From: Conexibacter stalactiti
Lineage (GTDB): Bacteria > Actinomycetota > Thermoleophilia > Solirubrobacterales > Solirubrobacteraceae
Assembly (NCBI RefSeq): GCF_035967765.1
Contig: NZ_JAYWIT010000002.1
Strand: one strand, 5' to 3'
Length of the DNA: 64,000 nucleotides
Below the pieces are notes generated by a model. That model worked only from the letters and a program-made list of their open reading frames with translations. It did not search any database and was not told where the DNA came from. The number at the start of each line of letters is the position of its first letter. The stretch's first letter is position 1. Of the stretch, positions 50,405 to 60,300 are shown one piece after another. Position numbers and translations under genes: made by a program.

Positions 50405-52741
50405 ATGTCCCAGGTCACCGAGATTTCGAAGTCCGCGGCGCCAGAGGAGCTGGCGGTGCTTGAGACCGTGCAGCGGAGGGTCCTTTGGCTGGCGACCTCG
50501 ATCGTCCACTACGCCAACAAGGTGCGCGCAACCTCCTCGGGCGTGAAAGTCGGCGGTCATCAGGCGTCGTCGGCTTCGATGGTGAGCATCATGACCGCGC
50601 TGTACTTCCATCACCTGCGCGCACCCGACCGGGTCTCGGTCAAGCCCCATGCAGCGCCGGTGCTGCAGGCCATCAACTACTTGCTCGGGACGTTGGAGGA
50701 GCGCTACCTCACCGAGTTGCGCGCCTTCGGGGGACTGCAGAGCTATCCGAGCCGCATCAAAGATCCCTATCCCGTCGACTACTCGACAGGCTCGGTCGGT
50801 ATCGGCGCAACGGCGACACTGTGGAGCACTCTCGCGCATCGGTACGTCGCGGGCCATTTCGACGTGCCCCAAGGCGGTCGGCAGGTGGCGCTGCTCGGCG
50901 ACGCCGAGCTCGACGAAGGTGCGATCTGGGAGGCGCTCGTCGACCCCATGGTTCCGCGTCTCGGCGAGGTGATGTGGATCGTCGACCTCAACCGGCAGTC
51001 GCTGGACCGGGTCGTGCCTGACATCGCTGCCGGTCGCATCGGGCGGATGTTCGAAGCGGCCGGCTGGGAGACGATCACGCTGAAGTACGGGCGGCTGCTG
51101 CGCGAGCTGTTCGCCCGCGACGGTGGCGAGGCGCTGCGGCGTCGGATCGACGCGATGAGCAACGAGGAGTACCAGCGCCTGCTGCGCAGCCCAGTGGCCG
51201 AGCTGCGAGAGCGCCTGCCGGGGGAGGGACGCGGACGCAGATCGGTAGAGCGGCTCATCGGCGAGGTCGATGACGACGAGTTGGGCCGCGCTGTCCGCGA
51301 TCTTGGGGGCCATGACCTCGCGGACCTGATCGACGCCTACGCTCGCGCAGACAGCATGCCGGACCGGCCCTGCGTCCTCTTCGCCTACACGATCAAGGCA
51401 TGGAATCTGCCAACCCAGGGCCACCCAGCCAACCATTCGGCGCTGCTCTCGACGGCGCAGTGGGAGCAGCTGGCGAGAGCGTTGAACGCCGATGCTGGCG
51501 ATCCGTGGGCGCGGTTTGCCGGTGACAGCCTCGAGCGGGAGATGTGCGAGCGGGCTGCTGAACGGCTGCGACGGGAGCCGCGGGAGCGGCGCCGACTGCC
51601 CGAGGTGCCGGTCGCCACCGACCGCGCGCACGCTGGCATGGCGTCCACGCAGCAGGCGTTCGGACGCTTCTTCTCGGACCTCGCGCACGCCGCACCCGAC
51701 GTCGCGGCGCATGTCGTGACCGTCAGCCCCGACGTCGCGTCTTCGACCAACCTGGGTGGTTGGATCAATCGCGTCGGTGTCTGGCATCCCGGCGAGCGCG
51801 TCGACTGGTTCGCCGACGACACCGACACGCTCGTCAGATGGCGAGAGTCTGAGCACGGCCAGCATGTCGAGCTGGGAATCGCAGAGGGCAACCTCGTCGG
51901 CCTGCTCAGCGAGCTGGGCACGACCTGGTCGCGTGACGGGCAGCCGCTGCTGCCGATCGGGACGATCTACGACCCCTTCGTGAGCCGCGCGCTGGAACCG
52001 TGGTCGTTCGGGATCTACGCCGGCGCGCAGGCAATCCTCGTCGGAACGCCTTCCGGTGTCACGCTCGCCCCTGAGGGAGGCGCACACCAATCGATCGGGA
52101 CGCCTTCGATCGGGATCGAGCAGCCGAGATGCGTCGCCTGGGAGCCTGCGTTCGGCCAGGACCTCGAATGGACCCTGCTGCACGCGCTCGGCCGCCTCGG
52201 CCGCTCGGGCGGCAGCTCCGCGTACTTTCGTCTCAGCACTCGACCTGTGGACCAGCGGCTCGCGGCCGTGCCCGACGATCCGGCTGCTCGGGAGCAGCGA
52301 CGGCGTGCAGTCCTGGCGGGCGGTTACACCGTGCGCTATGCCGACGGACCGCCGCACGCGACGTTGATCGGGATGGGCGTGATGATGCCCGAACTCCTCG
52401 GAGCGGCCGACGAGTTGACCGCCTCTGGGATCGAGGTCGACGTGATCTGCCTCACATCGGCAGACCTCGTCTTCCGCGCTCTGCAGGCGCGTCGCGGACT
52501 CGCCGACGGCGAGGACGCGATTCTCGACGCCCTGTTGCCGGCGGAACGCGCGGCGCCGTTGATCACCGTCCTCGACGGCCATCCACACACCCTCGCTTTC
52601 CTCGCAGGCGTCAACGGCTCGCCGATCTCCTGCCTCGGTGTGCAGGACTTCGGCCAGTCAGGCGACGTCGAGGACCTCTATCGCCACTTCGGGATCGACG
52701 TCGAGACGATCGTTGGCGCGACCCTCGACATGCTCGGTTGA
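50405..52741 (+). CDS. Pyruvate dehydrogenase E1-like thiamine enzyme (AceE type)
   Basis: 778 residues. It has the homodimeric AceE order: GHQASSASMVSIMTALYFHHL, KPHAAPVLQAINYLLG, then the thiamine-diphosphate motif GDAELDEGAIWEA...IVDLNRQSLD, and a transketolase-like C-terminal half (ELGIAEGNLVGLLSELG). It is shorter than classical AceE (about 890-910). It would decarboxylate a 2-oxoacid and pass the acyl group to the E2 encoded 16 bp downstream. Pyruvate from the aldolase is the natural guess. No ribosome site is evident; the start may be leaderless. Confidence 0.85.
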   Translation: MSQVTEISKSAAPEELAVLETVQRRVLWLATSIVHYANKVRATSSGVKVGGHQASSASMVSIMTALYFHHLRAPDRVSVKPHAAPVLQAINYLLGTLEERYLTELRAFGGLQSYPSRIKDPYPVDYSTGSVGIGATATLWSTLAHRYVAGHFDVPQGGRQVALLGDAELDEGAIWEALVDPMVPRLGEVMWIVDLNRQSLDRVVPDIAAGRIGRMFEAAGWETITLKYGRLLRELFARDGGEALRRRIDAMSNEEYQRLLRSPVAELRERLPGEGRGRRSVERLIGEVDDDELGRAVRDLGGHDLADLIDAYARADSMPDRPCVLFAYTIKAWNLPTQGHPANHSALLSTAQWEQLARALNADAGDPWARFAGDSLEREMCERAAERLRREPRERRRLPEVPVATDRAHAGMASTQQAFGRFFSDLAHAAPDVAAHVVTVSPDVASSTNLGGWINRVGVWHPGERVDWFADDTDTLVRWRESEHGQHVELGIAEGNLVGLLSELGTTWSRDGQPLLPIGTIYDPFVSRALEPWSFGIYAGAQAILVGTPSGVTLAPEGGAHQSIGTPSIGIEQPRCVAWEPAFGQDLEWTLLHALGRLGRSGGSSAYFRLSTRPVDQRLAAVPDDPAAREQRRRAVLAGGYTVRYADGPPHATLIGMGVMMPELLGAADELTASGIEVDVICLTSADLVFRALQARRGLADGEDAILDALLPAERAAPLITVLDGHPHTLAFLAGVNGSPISCLGVQDFGQSGDVEDLYRHFGIDVETIVGATLDMLG

Positions 52742-52756
52742 GCACGGAGACCACGC

Positions 52757-54070
52757 ATGACGCAGATCACGATGCCAAAGCTCTCCGATTCGATGATCGA
52801 GGGCACGATCCTCAGCTGGCTGATCGAGGACGGGCAGCTGGTCGCCCTCGGCGATGAGCTGGTCGAGATCGAGACAGACAAAGCGACGGTGACCTACGAG
52901 GCCGAGGGGGAAGGGACGTTACGGATCGTCTCGCCCGTCGGGACGTCAGTGGCCGTCGGCGAGGTCATCGCACAGCTCGACGAAGTCCCTGCAGGCAGCT
53001 TGGTCCAGGAGGCAGGGGAGACGCCCGCGATCCCCGAACCCGTTCGGCCTACGGCGGTCCGTTCAGGCGCCCAGAGCGCCCCGGCCTCCGTGGCGGCAGT
53101 GGAGGCGTCCGCTCCCGACCTCGTCGTCCGCGCAACGCCGCTGGCACGACGTGCGGCTCACGCCCACGGCGTCGTGCTCGAGGGAATCGAAGGAACTGGT
53201 CCGCGTCGCCGGATCGTCCGCGCTGACGTGTTCCGCGTTGCCGGCCTGATGCTGCCCGATCCGGTTGTGCCTGAGCCCGCCGGGCCGCCCGCCGAGGCTG
53301 CCGGAGCAGCCCCGGTAGCTGAGACTGCGCCGTCGGCGAACGGCCTCACGGCCTCTGGCGCCGCCGCGCCGAACGCGGTCGCGGATCCGACAAGGCGCGA
53401 GCTGACGCGGTTGCAGCGCGTGGTCGCGAAGCGCATGGCCGAGGCGAACTCGACGGTTCCCCACTTCCAGGTCCAGACCGAGGTGACGCTCGACAGCGTG
53501 ATCGCGCTGCGCGCGCAGCTGAAGCAGAGCGCCGGCGCGGAGACAGTCGTGCCGTCGATCAATGACCTGGTGGTCAAGGCATCTGCACTCGCGCTCCGCC
53601 GCCACCCCCTCGCCAACGGCAGTTTCCGCGACGACGGGCTCCAGCTGCACGAGCGGGTCAACGTCGGCGTCGCCGTCGCTGCCGAGGGCGCGCTCGTGGT
53701 GCCGGTCATCAGAGACGCCGACGTCAAGTCGGTCGGGCAGATCGCACGCGAGACGCGCGCGCTGGCCGCGCGCGTGCGGGACGGCTCGAGCACGCCCGAG
53801 GATCTCGACGGCGGCACATTCACGGTTTCCAACCTCGGCATGTTCGGCATGACGGCGATCTGGCCGGTCGTCAACCTTCCGCAGGCGGCGATCCTCGGTG
53901 TTGGCGCTGCAAGGGAGGTGCTTCGACGCCGCGACGGCGAGATCGTCGACGCGACAATGTTGACGCTCACGCTCTCATGCGACCATCGCATCCTCTACGG
54001 AGCCGATGCCGCTCGCTTCCTCGCCGACATCGGGCAGATGCTCGAGCGGCCGCTGGAGCTCGCGTTGTGA
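52757..54070 (+). CDS. Dihydrolipoamide acyltransferase E2
   Basis: 437 residues: one lipoyl domain with the target Lys 42 in EIETDKATVTYE, an Ala/Pro linker, a peripheral-subunit-binding domain (ATPLARRAAHAHGVVLEGIEGTGPRRRIVRADV), a second linker and the catalytic domain ending in DHRILYGADAARF (Asp 409 to Arg 411). It accepts the acyl group from E1 and transfers it to CoA. No lipoamide dehydrogenase gene is present in the window, so E3 must come from elsewhere. Confidence 0.92.
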   Translation: MTQITMPKLSDSMIEGTILSWLIEDGQLVALGDELVEIETDKATVTYEAEGEGTLRIVSPVGTSVAVGEVIAQLDEVPAGSLVQEAGETPAIPEPVRPTAVRSGAQSAPASVAAVEASAPDLVVRATPLARRAAHAHGVVLEGIEGTGPRRRIVRADVFRVAGLMLPDPVVPEPAGPPAEAAGAAPVAETAPSANGLTASGAAAPNAVADPTRRELTRLQRVVAKRMAEANSTVPHFQVQTEVTLDSVIALRAQLKQSAGAETVVPSINDLVVKASALALRRHPLANGSFRDDGLQLHERVNVGVAVAAEGALVVPVIRDADVKSVGQIARETRALAARVRDGSSTPEDLDGGTFTVSNLGMFGMTAIWPVVNLPQAAILGVGAAREVLRRRDGEIVDATMLTLTLSCDHRILYGADAARFLADIGQMLERPLELAL

Positions 54071-54408
54071 GCGAGTGCGAGGTCTCTCGCCGCCTTCTGG
54101 CGGCGGCCGTGATCGTTGAGCGCGTCGAGGTCGAGGCCGTCGATTCAGGGCTCGTGGTTGGCGTTCGTCTCAACGCGACGCTCGTGCGAGCCCGCGCCGA
54201 GCAACAGGGGATCCCTGACGACTCCATCGGGGCAGCTGCCCGGGATCCCCGGGTTCAGCGGGTGTTGAGCGACGCGGTTGAGCGGGTCAACGGCGCCGTC
54301 AGAGGCTCGCAGCGAATCGTCGCTCACCGGATCACGCCGATGGTCGAAATGGATGATCATGCAACGTCACGTGACCGAAGTAGACGGAGACCCGTCGCGA
54401 CCGAGTAG
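54067..54408 (+). CDS. Short protein resembling the C-terminal lobe of an acyl-CoA ligase
   Basis: 113 residues from the GTG overlapping the E2 stop. The core (VDSGLVVGVRLNATLVRARAEQQGIPDDSIGAAARDPRVQRVLSDAVERVNGAV) follows the pattern of the C-terminal region of FadD-like AMP-forming ligases, with strands, Gly-Ile, then a helix with VNxxV, but it lacks the large N-domain and the catalytic lysine context. It may be a detached fragment of a ligase gene or an unrelated small protein. Coupled expression suggests that it is still translated. Confidence 0.42.
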   Translation: MSECEVSRRLLAAAVIVERVEVEAVDSGLVVGVRLNATLVRARAEQQGIPDDSIGAAARDPRVQRVLSDAVERVNGAVRGSQRIVAHRITPMVEMDDHATSRDRSRRRPVATE

Positions 54409-54420
54409 CCGAAGGCGCCG

Positions 54421-55323
54421 TCAGGTCTTGATCCCGTCGTGCGCAGCCGCTGCCAGGAGCTCGCTGCGAAGGGTCGATGCGGCGGCGGGAAGCGCTCGGT
54501 TGGTGGGCGTCAGCAGGACGAGTCGCACCGGTGGCGCGTCGGGTGCATCAAGTGGCAGGGCTTTGAACTCGTCGGGGTGGAGCGTTGCGACGGCCGGGAC
54601 ACCGAGACCGACTGCAGTTCCTCGTCGCAGCGCGCTGAGCGTGCTCTCGTAGCCGTCGACTTCGAGGACGATGGTGGGCTTCAGCCCGATCGCGTCGCAG
54701 ACCTGGTCCATCAGACTGCGGAACTGGTCGCCGAGAGGCCGTCCGATGAACGGCTGGTCGCGGATGTCGTCGACGGTCACGCGCTCCTGCGCGGCGAGTG
54801 GGTGAGTGGTCGAGAGCAGCAGCACATACGGCTCGCTGCGCAGAGTGTCGGAGCGCACGCCGGCGGGAGGGGCCTCGACGGTGATCGTGAGCCCCATGTC
54901 GAGGCGCCCAGCGAGGATGGCCGCCGACATCGGGCGGATGCTGAGATGCTCGATGAGCGTGATCCGGACCGCGGGATGACGGCGGCGGAAGTCATCGATG
55001 ACGTTCGGGACGTCGAGGTCGAACGCGAAGACTGACGATCCGAGGCGCAGCGTTCCACCGGTTCCCTGCGCCACCGAGCGAAGTTCGCGCCATGTCTCGT
55101 CGAGCGCGTTCAGCGCTTCCGTTGCATGTGGAAGAAGGGCGGCGCCTGCGTCGGTGAGGGTCAGCGGGCGCGTTCGCGTGAACAGCTGGGCGCCAAGCTC
55201 GCGCTCGAGCTTGGTGACCGCCGCAGACACCGTCGGCTGTGTGAGACCGAGCCGATGCGCGGCGGCGGTGAAGTTCCCTTCCTGGGCGCTGGCGACGAAG
55301 GCGCTGAACTCGGCGCGATCCAT
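54421..55323 (-). CDS. LysR-family regulator
   Basis: 300 residues. HTH (FVASAQEGNFTAAAHRLGLTQPTVSAAVTKLERELGAQLFTRT) and a full substrate-binding domain. Convergent with the E2 group. It has no obvious divergent partner gene, so its target is uncertain. DNA for the two transcripts ends 12 bp apart. Confidence 0.9.
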   Translation of the reverse strand: MDRAEFSAFVASAQEGNFTAAAHRLGLTQPTVSAAVTKLERELGAQLFTRTRPLTLTDAGAALLPHATEALNALDETWRELRSVAQGTGGTLRLGSSVFAFDLDVPNVIDDFRRRHPAVRITLIEHLSIRPMSAAILAGRLDMGLTITVEAPPAGVRSDTLRSEPYVLLLSTTHPLAAQERVTVDDIRDQPFIGRPLGDQFRSLMDQVCDAIGLKPTIVLEVDGYESTLSALRRGTAVGLGVPAVATLHPDEFKALPLDAPDAPPVRLVLLTPTNRALPAAASTLRSELLAAAAHDGIKT

Positions 55324-55379
55324 ACGTGCAGGCTACGGCCTCATCCCGCCGGATGCCGGCGTGACGGGGCGGGCAGCCA

Positions 55380-56186
55380 TCAACCGGCTCGCGTCTGGAT
55401 GCCGAGTTCCAGCACCGTGGCGCGACAGGCGTCGCTGACGTCGTCGGCCACCAACGCAACGGCGCTGGTGGGCGCGACGGGCAGGCGGTGGCCCGCTTCA
55501 GCGACCGTCGTCGTCGAGTCGATGAGGACAAGAGCCTCACGCGAGTGCTCCAGCATCGCGCCTTTGACGGCAGCCACCTTCGGGTCTCGTTCGAGCAGAC
55601 CGAAGGGATTCACCGCATCACATCCGATGACGGCGCGATCGACGAAATGACGTTTGAGGGCGTCCACGGCGACACGCCCGACGAAGGTCTGAGTGACAGG
55701 TCGAAACGCGCCTCCGGCAAGGACGATCGTCGTATCGTCCCGACCGCGGTCCATCAGCAGCGCAGCGATCGCCAGCGACGTCGTCACGACGTTGATCTGG
55801 ACGCGTCGATTGACGATCTCATGGGCGACCGCCAGCGCGGCCGCCGAGCCGTCGACGAAGGCGGTCTCGTTGGGCTCCAGAAGGCTGACAGCTGCTGCGG
55901 CAAGCCTCCTGCTGGCGACGTTCGCCCCCGTCGGTCGGCGTGAGCCGCGCCTTGGGGGCAACGCGCGCAGCACGATTCCACCGTGTGTGCGCGTGGCGAG
56001 TCTTCGTCGAGCGAGCTCGTCGAAGTCGCGCCGGACCGTGACCGAGGAGACTGCGAAACGCGCGGTGACATCGGCCACCGTTAGCGTGCCCGACTCGCGC
56101 AGCATCCGTTCGATCTTGATGATCCGGAGGCCAGCGGGCCGCCGGTCGCGGCTGGAAGTGGAGGTTGTCGGTCGGAGGCTGCTCAT
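55380..56186 (-). CDS. DeoR-family regulator
   Basis: 268 residues: HTH (ERMLRESGTLTVADVTARFAVSSVTVRRDFDELARRRLATRTHGG) and the sugar-phosphate-isomerase-like sensor domain (VDGSAAALAVAHEIVNRRVQINVVTTSLAIAALLMD, TIVLAGGAFRPVTQTFVG). DeoR regulators respond to phosphorylated sugars. With the GH106-like glycosidase two genes away, it may control uptake or use of the released sugar, but no sugar kinase is next to it. Confidence 0.9.
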   Translation of the reverse strand: MSSLRPTTSTSSRDRRPAGLRIIKIERMLRESGTLTVADVTARFAVSSVTVRRDFDELARRRLATRTHGGIVLRALPPRRGSRRPTGANVASRRLAAAAVSLLEPNETAFVDGSAAALAVAHEIVNRRVQINVVTTSLAIAALLMDRGRDDTTIVLAGGAFRPVTQTFVGRVAVDALKRHFVDRAVIGCDAVNPFGLLERDPKVAAVKGAMLEHSREALVLIDSTTTVAEAGHRLPVAPTSAVALVADDVSDACRATVLELGIQTRAG

Positions 56187-56246
56187 GTGCGGTCCGGGCA
56201 GCTGGCGCGCGGACCGGTCAACGGTACGGCGGGAACACCGGCTCGT

Positions 56247-57212
56247 TCAACGGGGGTCTACGCGATGCTCGCCATAGCCATCCAGCATGCCGGCGCCGAG
56301 TCGGCGGCCGCGCTTTCTCCTCGTGGCCTCGACGATGTCGTCGAGCAGCTCGTTTGCTGCCGGCGACAGCGGGCGGGCTGAGGAAGTGACCGCGCGCAGG
56401 GTCGCCGGCGGCAGGTCGGCGTCGACGGTGAGGAGCCGTATGCCAGGACCGGCTGCTGCTGAGAGCGCTTCGGGAAGGATCGTGACGACCTCACCGGCGC
56501 GGACGAGTCCCACCAGCATGTCGAGGTGGTGCACTTCGCAGACGATCGGCGCGGGGACGTCGATCTGGGCGAGTAGCACGGCGAGGTCCGACGGTTCTGA
56601 GTGGCCGGATCTGAGTGCGACGAACTGCTCATTGGCGAGCGCGGCCGTCGGTACGCACTCGACCGTGGCCAGCGGATGGTCGGCGGCGACCCAGAGCCTG
56701 TATGCGTCGTTGGTGAGCGGAGCGACGCGGACCGCGCCCTGCACAGGAAGGACATCGGCCACGAGCGCGATATCGATCGCTCCGCTCCGGAGCAGTTCGG
56801 CGAGGGATCTGTCCGTCGCGTGCAGCTGCGAGGTACGCAACTCGACCAGCCGATGCCGTAGGCGGAACGCTGCCAGCACTGCACCGAGGTCGATCCCCGG
56901 CAGATAGGCCGAGGCGGCGATGCGGATCGTTCCCTGGTGGCCACCGAGTACGGCACGAACCGCTGCAGCGCCTGCGTCGGCGGCCGCAAGGCAGCGTCGC
57001 GCCCCGGGCAGGAGGGTCTCACCTTCGTGCGTCAGTTCGATCGCAGGCCCGGCACGGCGCAGGAGCTCTACGCCCAGCTCGGATTCCAGTCGCCGGATCG
57101 CGGCTGAGGCCGCTGGTTGCCCGACGCCGAGTCTGGCCGCGCCTACGGTGAAGCTGCCCGCGTCGGCAACAGCGACGAAGTACGCAAGTTGTTTGAAGTT
57201 CATCGCGGCCAT
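56247..57212 (-). CDS. LysR-family regulator of the GH106 locus
   Basis: 321 residues. HTH (MNFKQLAYFVAVADAGSFTVGAARLGVGQPAASAAIRRLESELGVELLRR) plus the inducer domain. It diverges from the GH106-like gene; 145 bp separate the starts and carry the blocks that are also found before the other GH106-like gene. It probably activates both copies. An internal ATG three codons on (57203) is an alternative start. Confidence 0.9.
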   Translation of the reverse strand: MAAMNFKQLAYFVAVADAGSFTVGAARLGVGQPAASAAIRRLESELGVELLRRAGPAIELTHEGETLLPGARRCLAAADAGAAAVRAVLGGHQGTIRIAASAYLPGIDLGAVLAAFRLRHRLVELRTSQLHATDRSLAELLRSGAIDIALVADVLPVQGAVRVAPLTNDAYRLWVAADHPLATVECVPTAALANEQFVALRSGHSEPSDLAVLLAQIDVPAPIVCEVHHLDMLVGLVRAGEVVTILPEALSAAAGPGIRLLTVDADLPPATLRAVTSSARPLSPAANELLDDIVEATRRKRGRRLGAGMLDGYGEHRVDPR

Positions 57213-57275
57213 CGACTTTGCCTATGGAAGGTATTGCACCGATCGCCCATGACTTTCACGGTACTCGACCATAAG
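57210..57275 (+). promoter_or_regulatory. Divergent promoter/operator of LysR and the GH106-like gene
   Basis: It holds CTATGGAAGGTATTGC at 57222-57237, ten bases upstream of the LysR ATG, and CGACCATAAG at 57266-57275, 83 bp before the glycosidase ATG. Both recur before the 25.4-kb paralogue. Confidence 0.6.
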
Positions 57276-57357
57276 CTCCCGTGACCGCTCACGAATGATC
57301 GTCGGTGGTGGTTGGTGAAGAGATCCGCGCACCCAGGTGCGCGGTGGAGGAGGAGAG

Positions 57358-60300
57358 ATGGTGAGATCCAAGCGAGTCATGCTCGCGGTGGGCGCGGCTG
57401 TGACGCTCGGTTCCGTACCGCCGGCATACGGTGCTCCGTCGCCGCAGCCTGCGGAGCCGTTGGCATCCCCGGCGACGTTTCAGGCGCCGCCGAAGTCGGT
57501 GCGTCCGAGAATTCGCTGGTGGTGGGCGGCGCCGTACGACCTTACGGAGACGCGCCGCGAGCTGGACGCGATGGACAGAGCAGGATTCGGCGGCGCGGAG
57601 ATCGCCTTCGACGCCGGCTCGTGGGCGAGCGCTGCGCAGCGCAACAACCTCACGGAGGCAATCGCGTTCGGCGAGGAGCGCGGCTTTCAGCTCGACATGA
57701 CGATGGGCGCGTCGTGGCCCGTGAGAACGCCCAACACCAGAGCGGGCACGGGGCTCTCCTCACAGGAGCTGCAGTACGGCCGGATCGATCTCGATGGCGG
57801 CACGACGTTCAACGGCACGGTGCCGACACCGTTTGACGATCCGACCAACACGCGGGGCGCGAGACTCGTCGCCGTCGTCGCCGCTCGGGTGCTCGACGCC
57901 GGCCCAGCCGTCGTCAGACCGGACGAAGCGCCGGCGAGATCGACCATCCTCGCGCCGACCTCCCTGACCGATCTGACCGCCAGCATCGGGGCCGGCAACA
58001 GCCTGGTCTGGGACGTTCCGGATGGCGGCAGATGGATCCTCTTCGGGTTCTGGTCGCGTGACTCGGCGCAGGGCGTGATGGATCACTTCAGCGCCGATGC
58101 GGCCACCGCGGTGACGCAATACCTCGATGTCAACCAGATCGGTGAGGACAACTCGCGCCGGCTGCGCGCGGTCGGCGGCTCGTTCTTTGAGGACTCGCTG
58201 GAGATCGACGCCGCCGAGCTGTACTGGACGCCGAAGATGGCGCAGCAGTTCGAGCAGCGGCGTGGCTATGCGATGGCGCGATACCTGCCGCTGATGTTCG
58301 TGCAGGGGATGAATCGCTACTGGGTTCCCAACGAGGAGCCGACCCCGGACTTCGAGCTGCCTGACGGGCAGGGCGAGCGGATCCGCCGTGACTACTACCG
58401 CACCATCACCGACCTGTACGTGGACGAGCACCTGCCCACCTTTGCGGACTGGGCCCAGCAGCACGGAATGCAGTTCCGCTCGCAGGTCGCCTTCGGTCAG
58501 GACCTCGACGCGATCCGCAGTGCGCGCGAACTGGTGCGGATGGGCGGCATCGCGGACGAAGAGTCGCTCAACGCCGGTGACGTGCTGCCCTCCGACCAGA
58601 CGAACCCGATGTGGCGCTTCGCGCTCGACCACCATCGCACGGTCGCCGGTGGCGTCCACCAAGGCGGTGGCCTGGAGATCAACAACGAGCTCGGCGCCGT
58701 CTTCAGACGCGCCTTCCACGTCGGCCTGCAGCAACTGAAGGGCATGCAGGACAAGGAATGGGCAGCCGGCACGACCCGTCCGATGGTTCACGGCTACGCG
58801 TACCAGACCGCTGGCGCCGCGTGGCCTGGCCGCCAACAGTTCTTCAGATACATCGCCGACAGCTGGAACGCCGATACCTATCCGCAGTGGAGACGCTTCA
58901 AGTCGCTCAACGACTACTGGGCACGCGGCACGCTCGTCCTTCAGAGCGGAATGGCTCGCACCGACGTCGCGATCTACCGTGACGGCTTCCTCACGACCGC
59001 TGCGCGTGGCGGAGGGGAGAGCGACTGGACCGTCACAAAGCAGCTGTTCGACGCGCAGGCGATCGAAGAGCAGGGCTACACGCTCGAGTACATCGACCCG
59101 GTCGGGGTGGCCGAGCGCCAGGCACAGGGCGACGGCGTGCTGTATCCCAACGGGCCGCGCTATCACGCGCTGGTGATCGACGAGCGCAGACTGCCGGCGG
59201 ACGCCGCCGAGGCGATCGCCGACCAAGCCGAGCGAGGCCTCGCAGTGGTACTGGTCGGCGCGCTGCCCGACGCCGACACCAGCTACAAGAATCCCGGCCG
59301 CGGCGATACCCGCGTGCGGCAGGCGGTCGCGCGGATGCTGCGCGCTCCCAAGGTCGCGCGCGTCGCGACACAGGCAGATGCCGCCGGCGCCCTGCGCCAG
59401 CTCGGCGTGCAGCCCGCGGCGGCGTGGGACCGGCCGGTGCAGGTGTACTCGCAGCACCGGGACACCGCCGACGGTGACTACTTCTACCTCTACAACGCGA
59501 CCGACAGAGCGGTCTCGTTCACTCCGTCATTCGCGACCGTCGGGCGGCCCTACTCGCTGGACTTGTGGGACGGATCGATCGACTCGGTCGTGCGATACGA
59601 CGAGCAGGGCGGACGTACCAGCGTCCCCCTTACGCTGGCACCGCACGGCAACGCCGTGCTGGCGTTCCGCGCCGGAGAGCGGGCCGGCACGCCGCACGTC
59701 GTCTCTGCCGACGCCGACACGATCGTCCCGCACGGCGCGGGCGGCGCGGTCGAGCTGCGTGACGATCAGCCGGGTGCGCGCGAGGTTCGCTTCTCCAACG
59801 GTGAGATCCGCACCCCGACCGTTCCTGCCGCCGGCGATCCGATCGTCCCGAGCTCTTGGAGCGTGCACGTCGACGCCGTGAGCGCAGCCGGGACGACGCC
59901 GATCGACCTGCAACTCGACGGTCTGCGCGACTGGCGCCAGATCCCCGCACTCGCCACAGTCGGAGGCACCGCCACCTACACCACCAACGTCTCGCTGCCC
60001 GCCGGCTGGAGCACGGCCGATCGCGGCATGACGCTCGAGCTCGGACGGGTCGAAGGAGCGATCACCGTCCTGCTGAACGGCAGAGAGGTCGCGCCCGACG
60101 GCGTCGCCACCCGCAGCTACGACGTCACCGACCTGCTGAAGGCCGGCGAGAACGAACTGACGGTCAGACTCGCGTCGACACTTGCCAACCAACAGGCAGC
60201 TCTGCCCGGCTGGCCGAACATACCCGGGGTCTTCGTGATCGAGCCCCAGACCCAGGCGACCGGCCTCATCGGCCCCGTCCGTCTGGTTCCGTTCGGTCGC

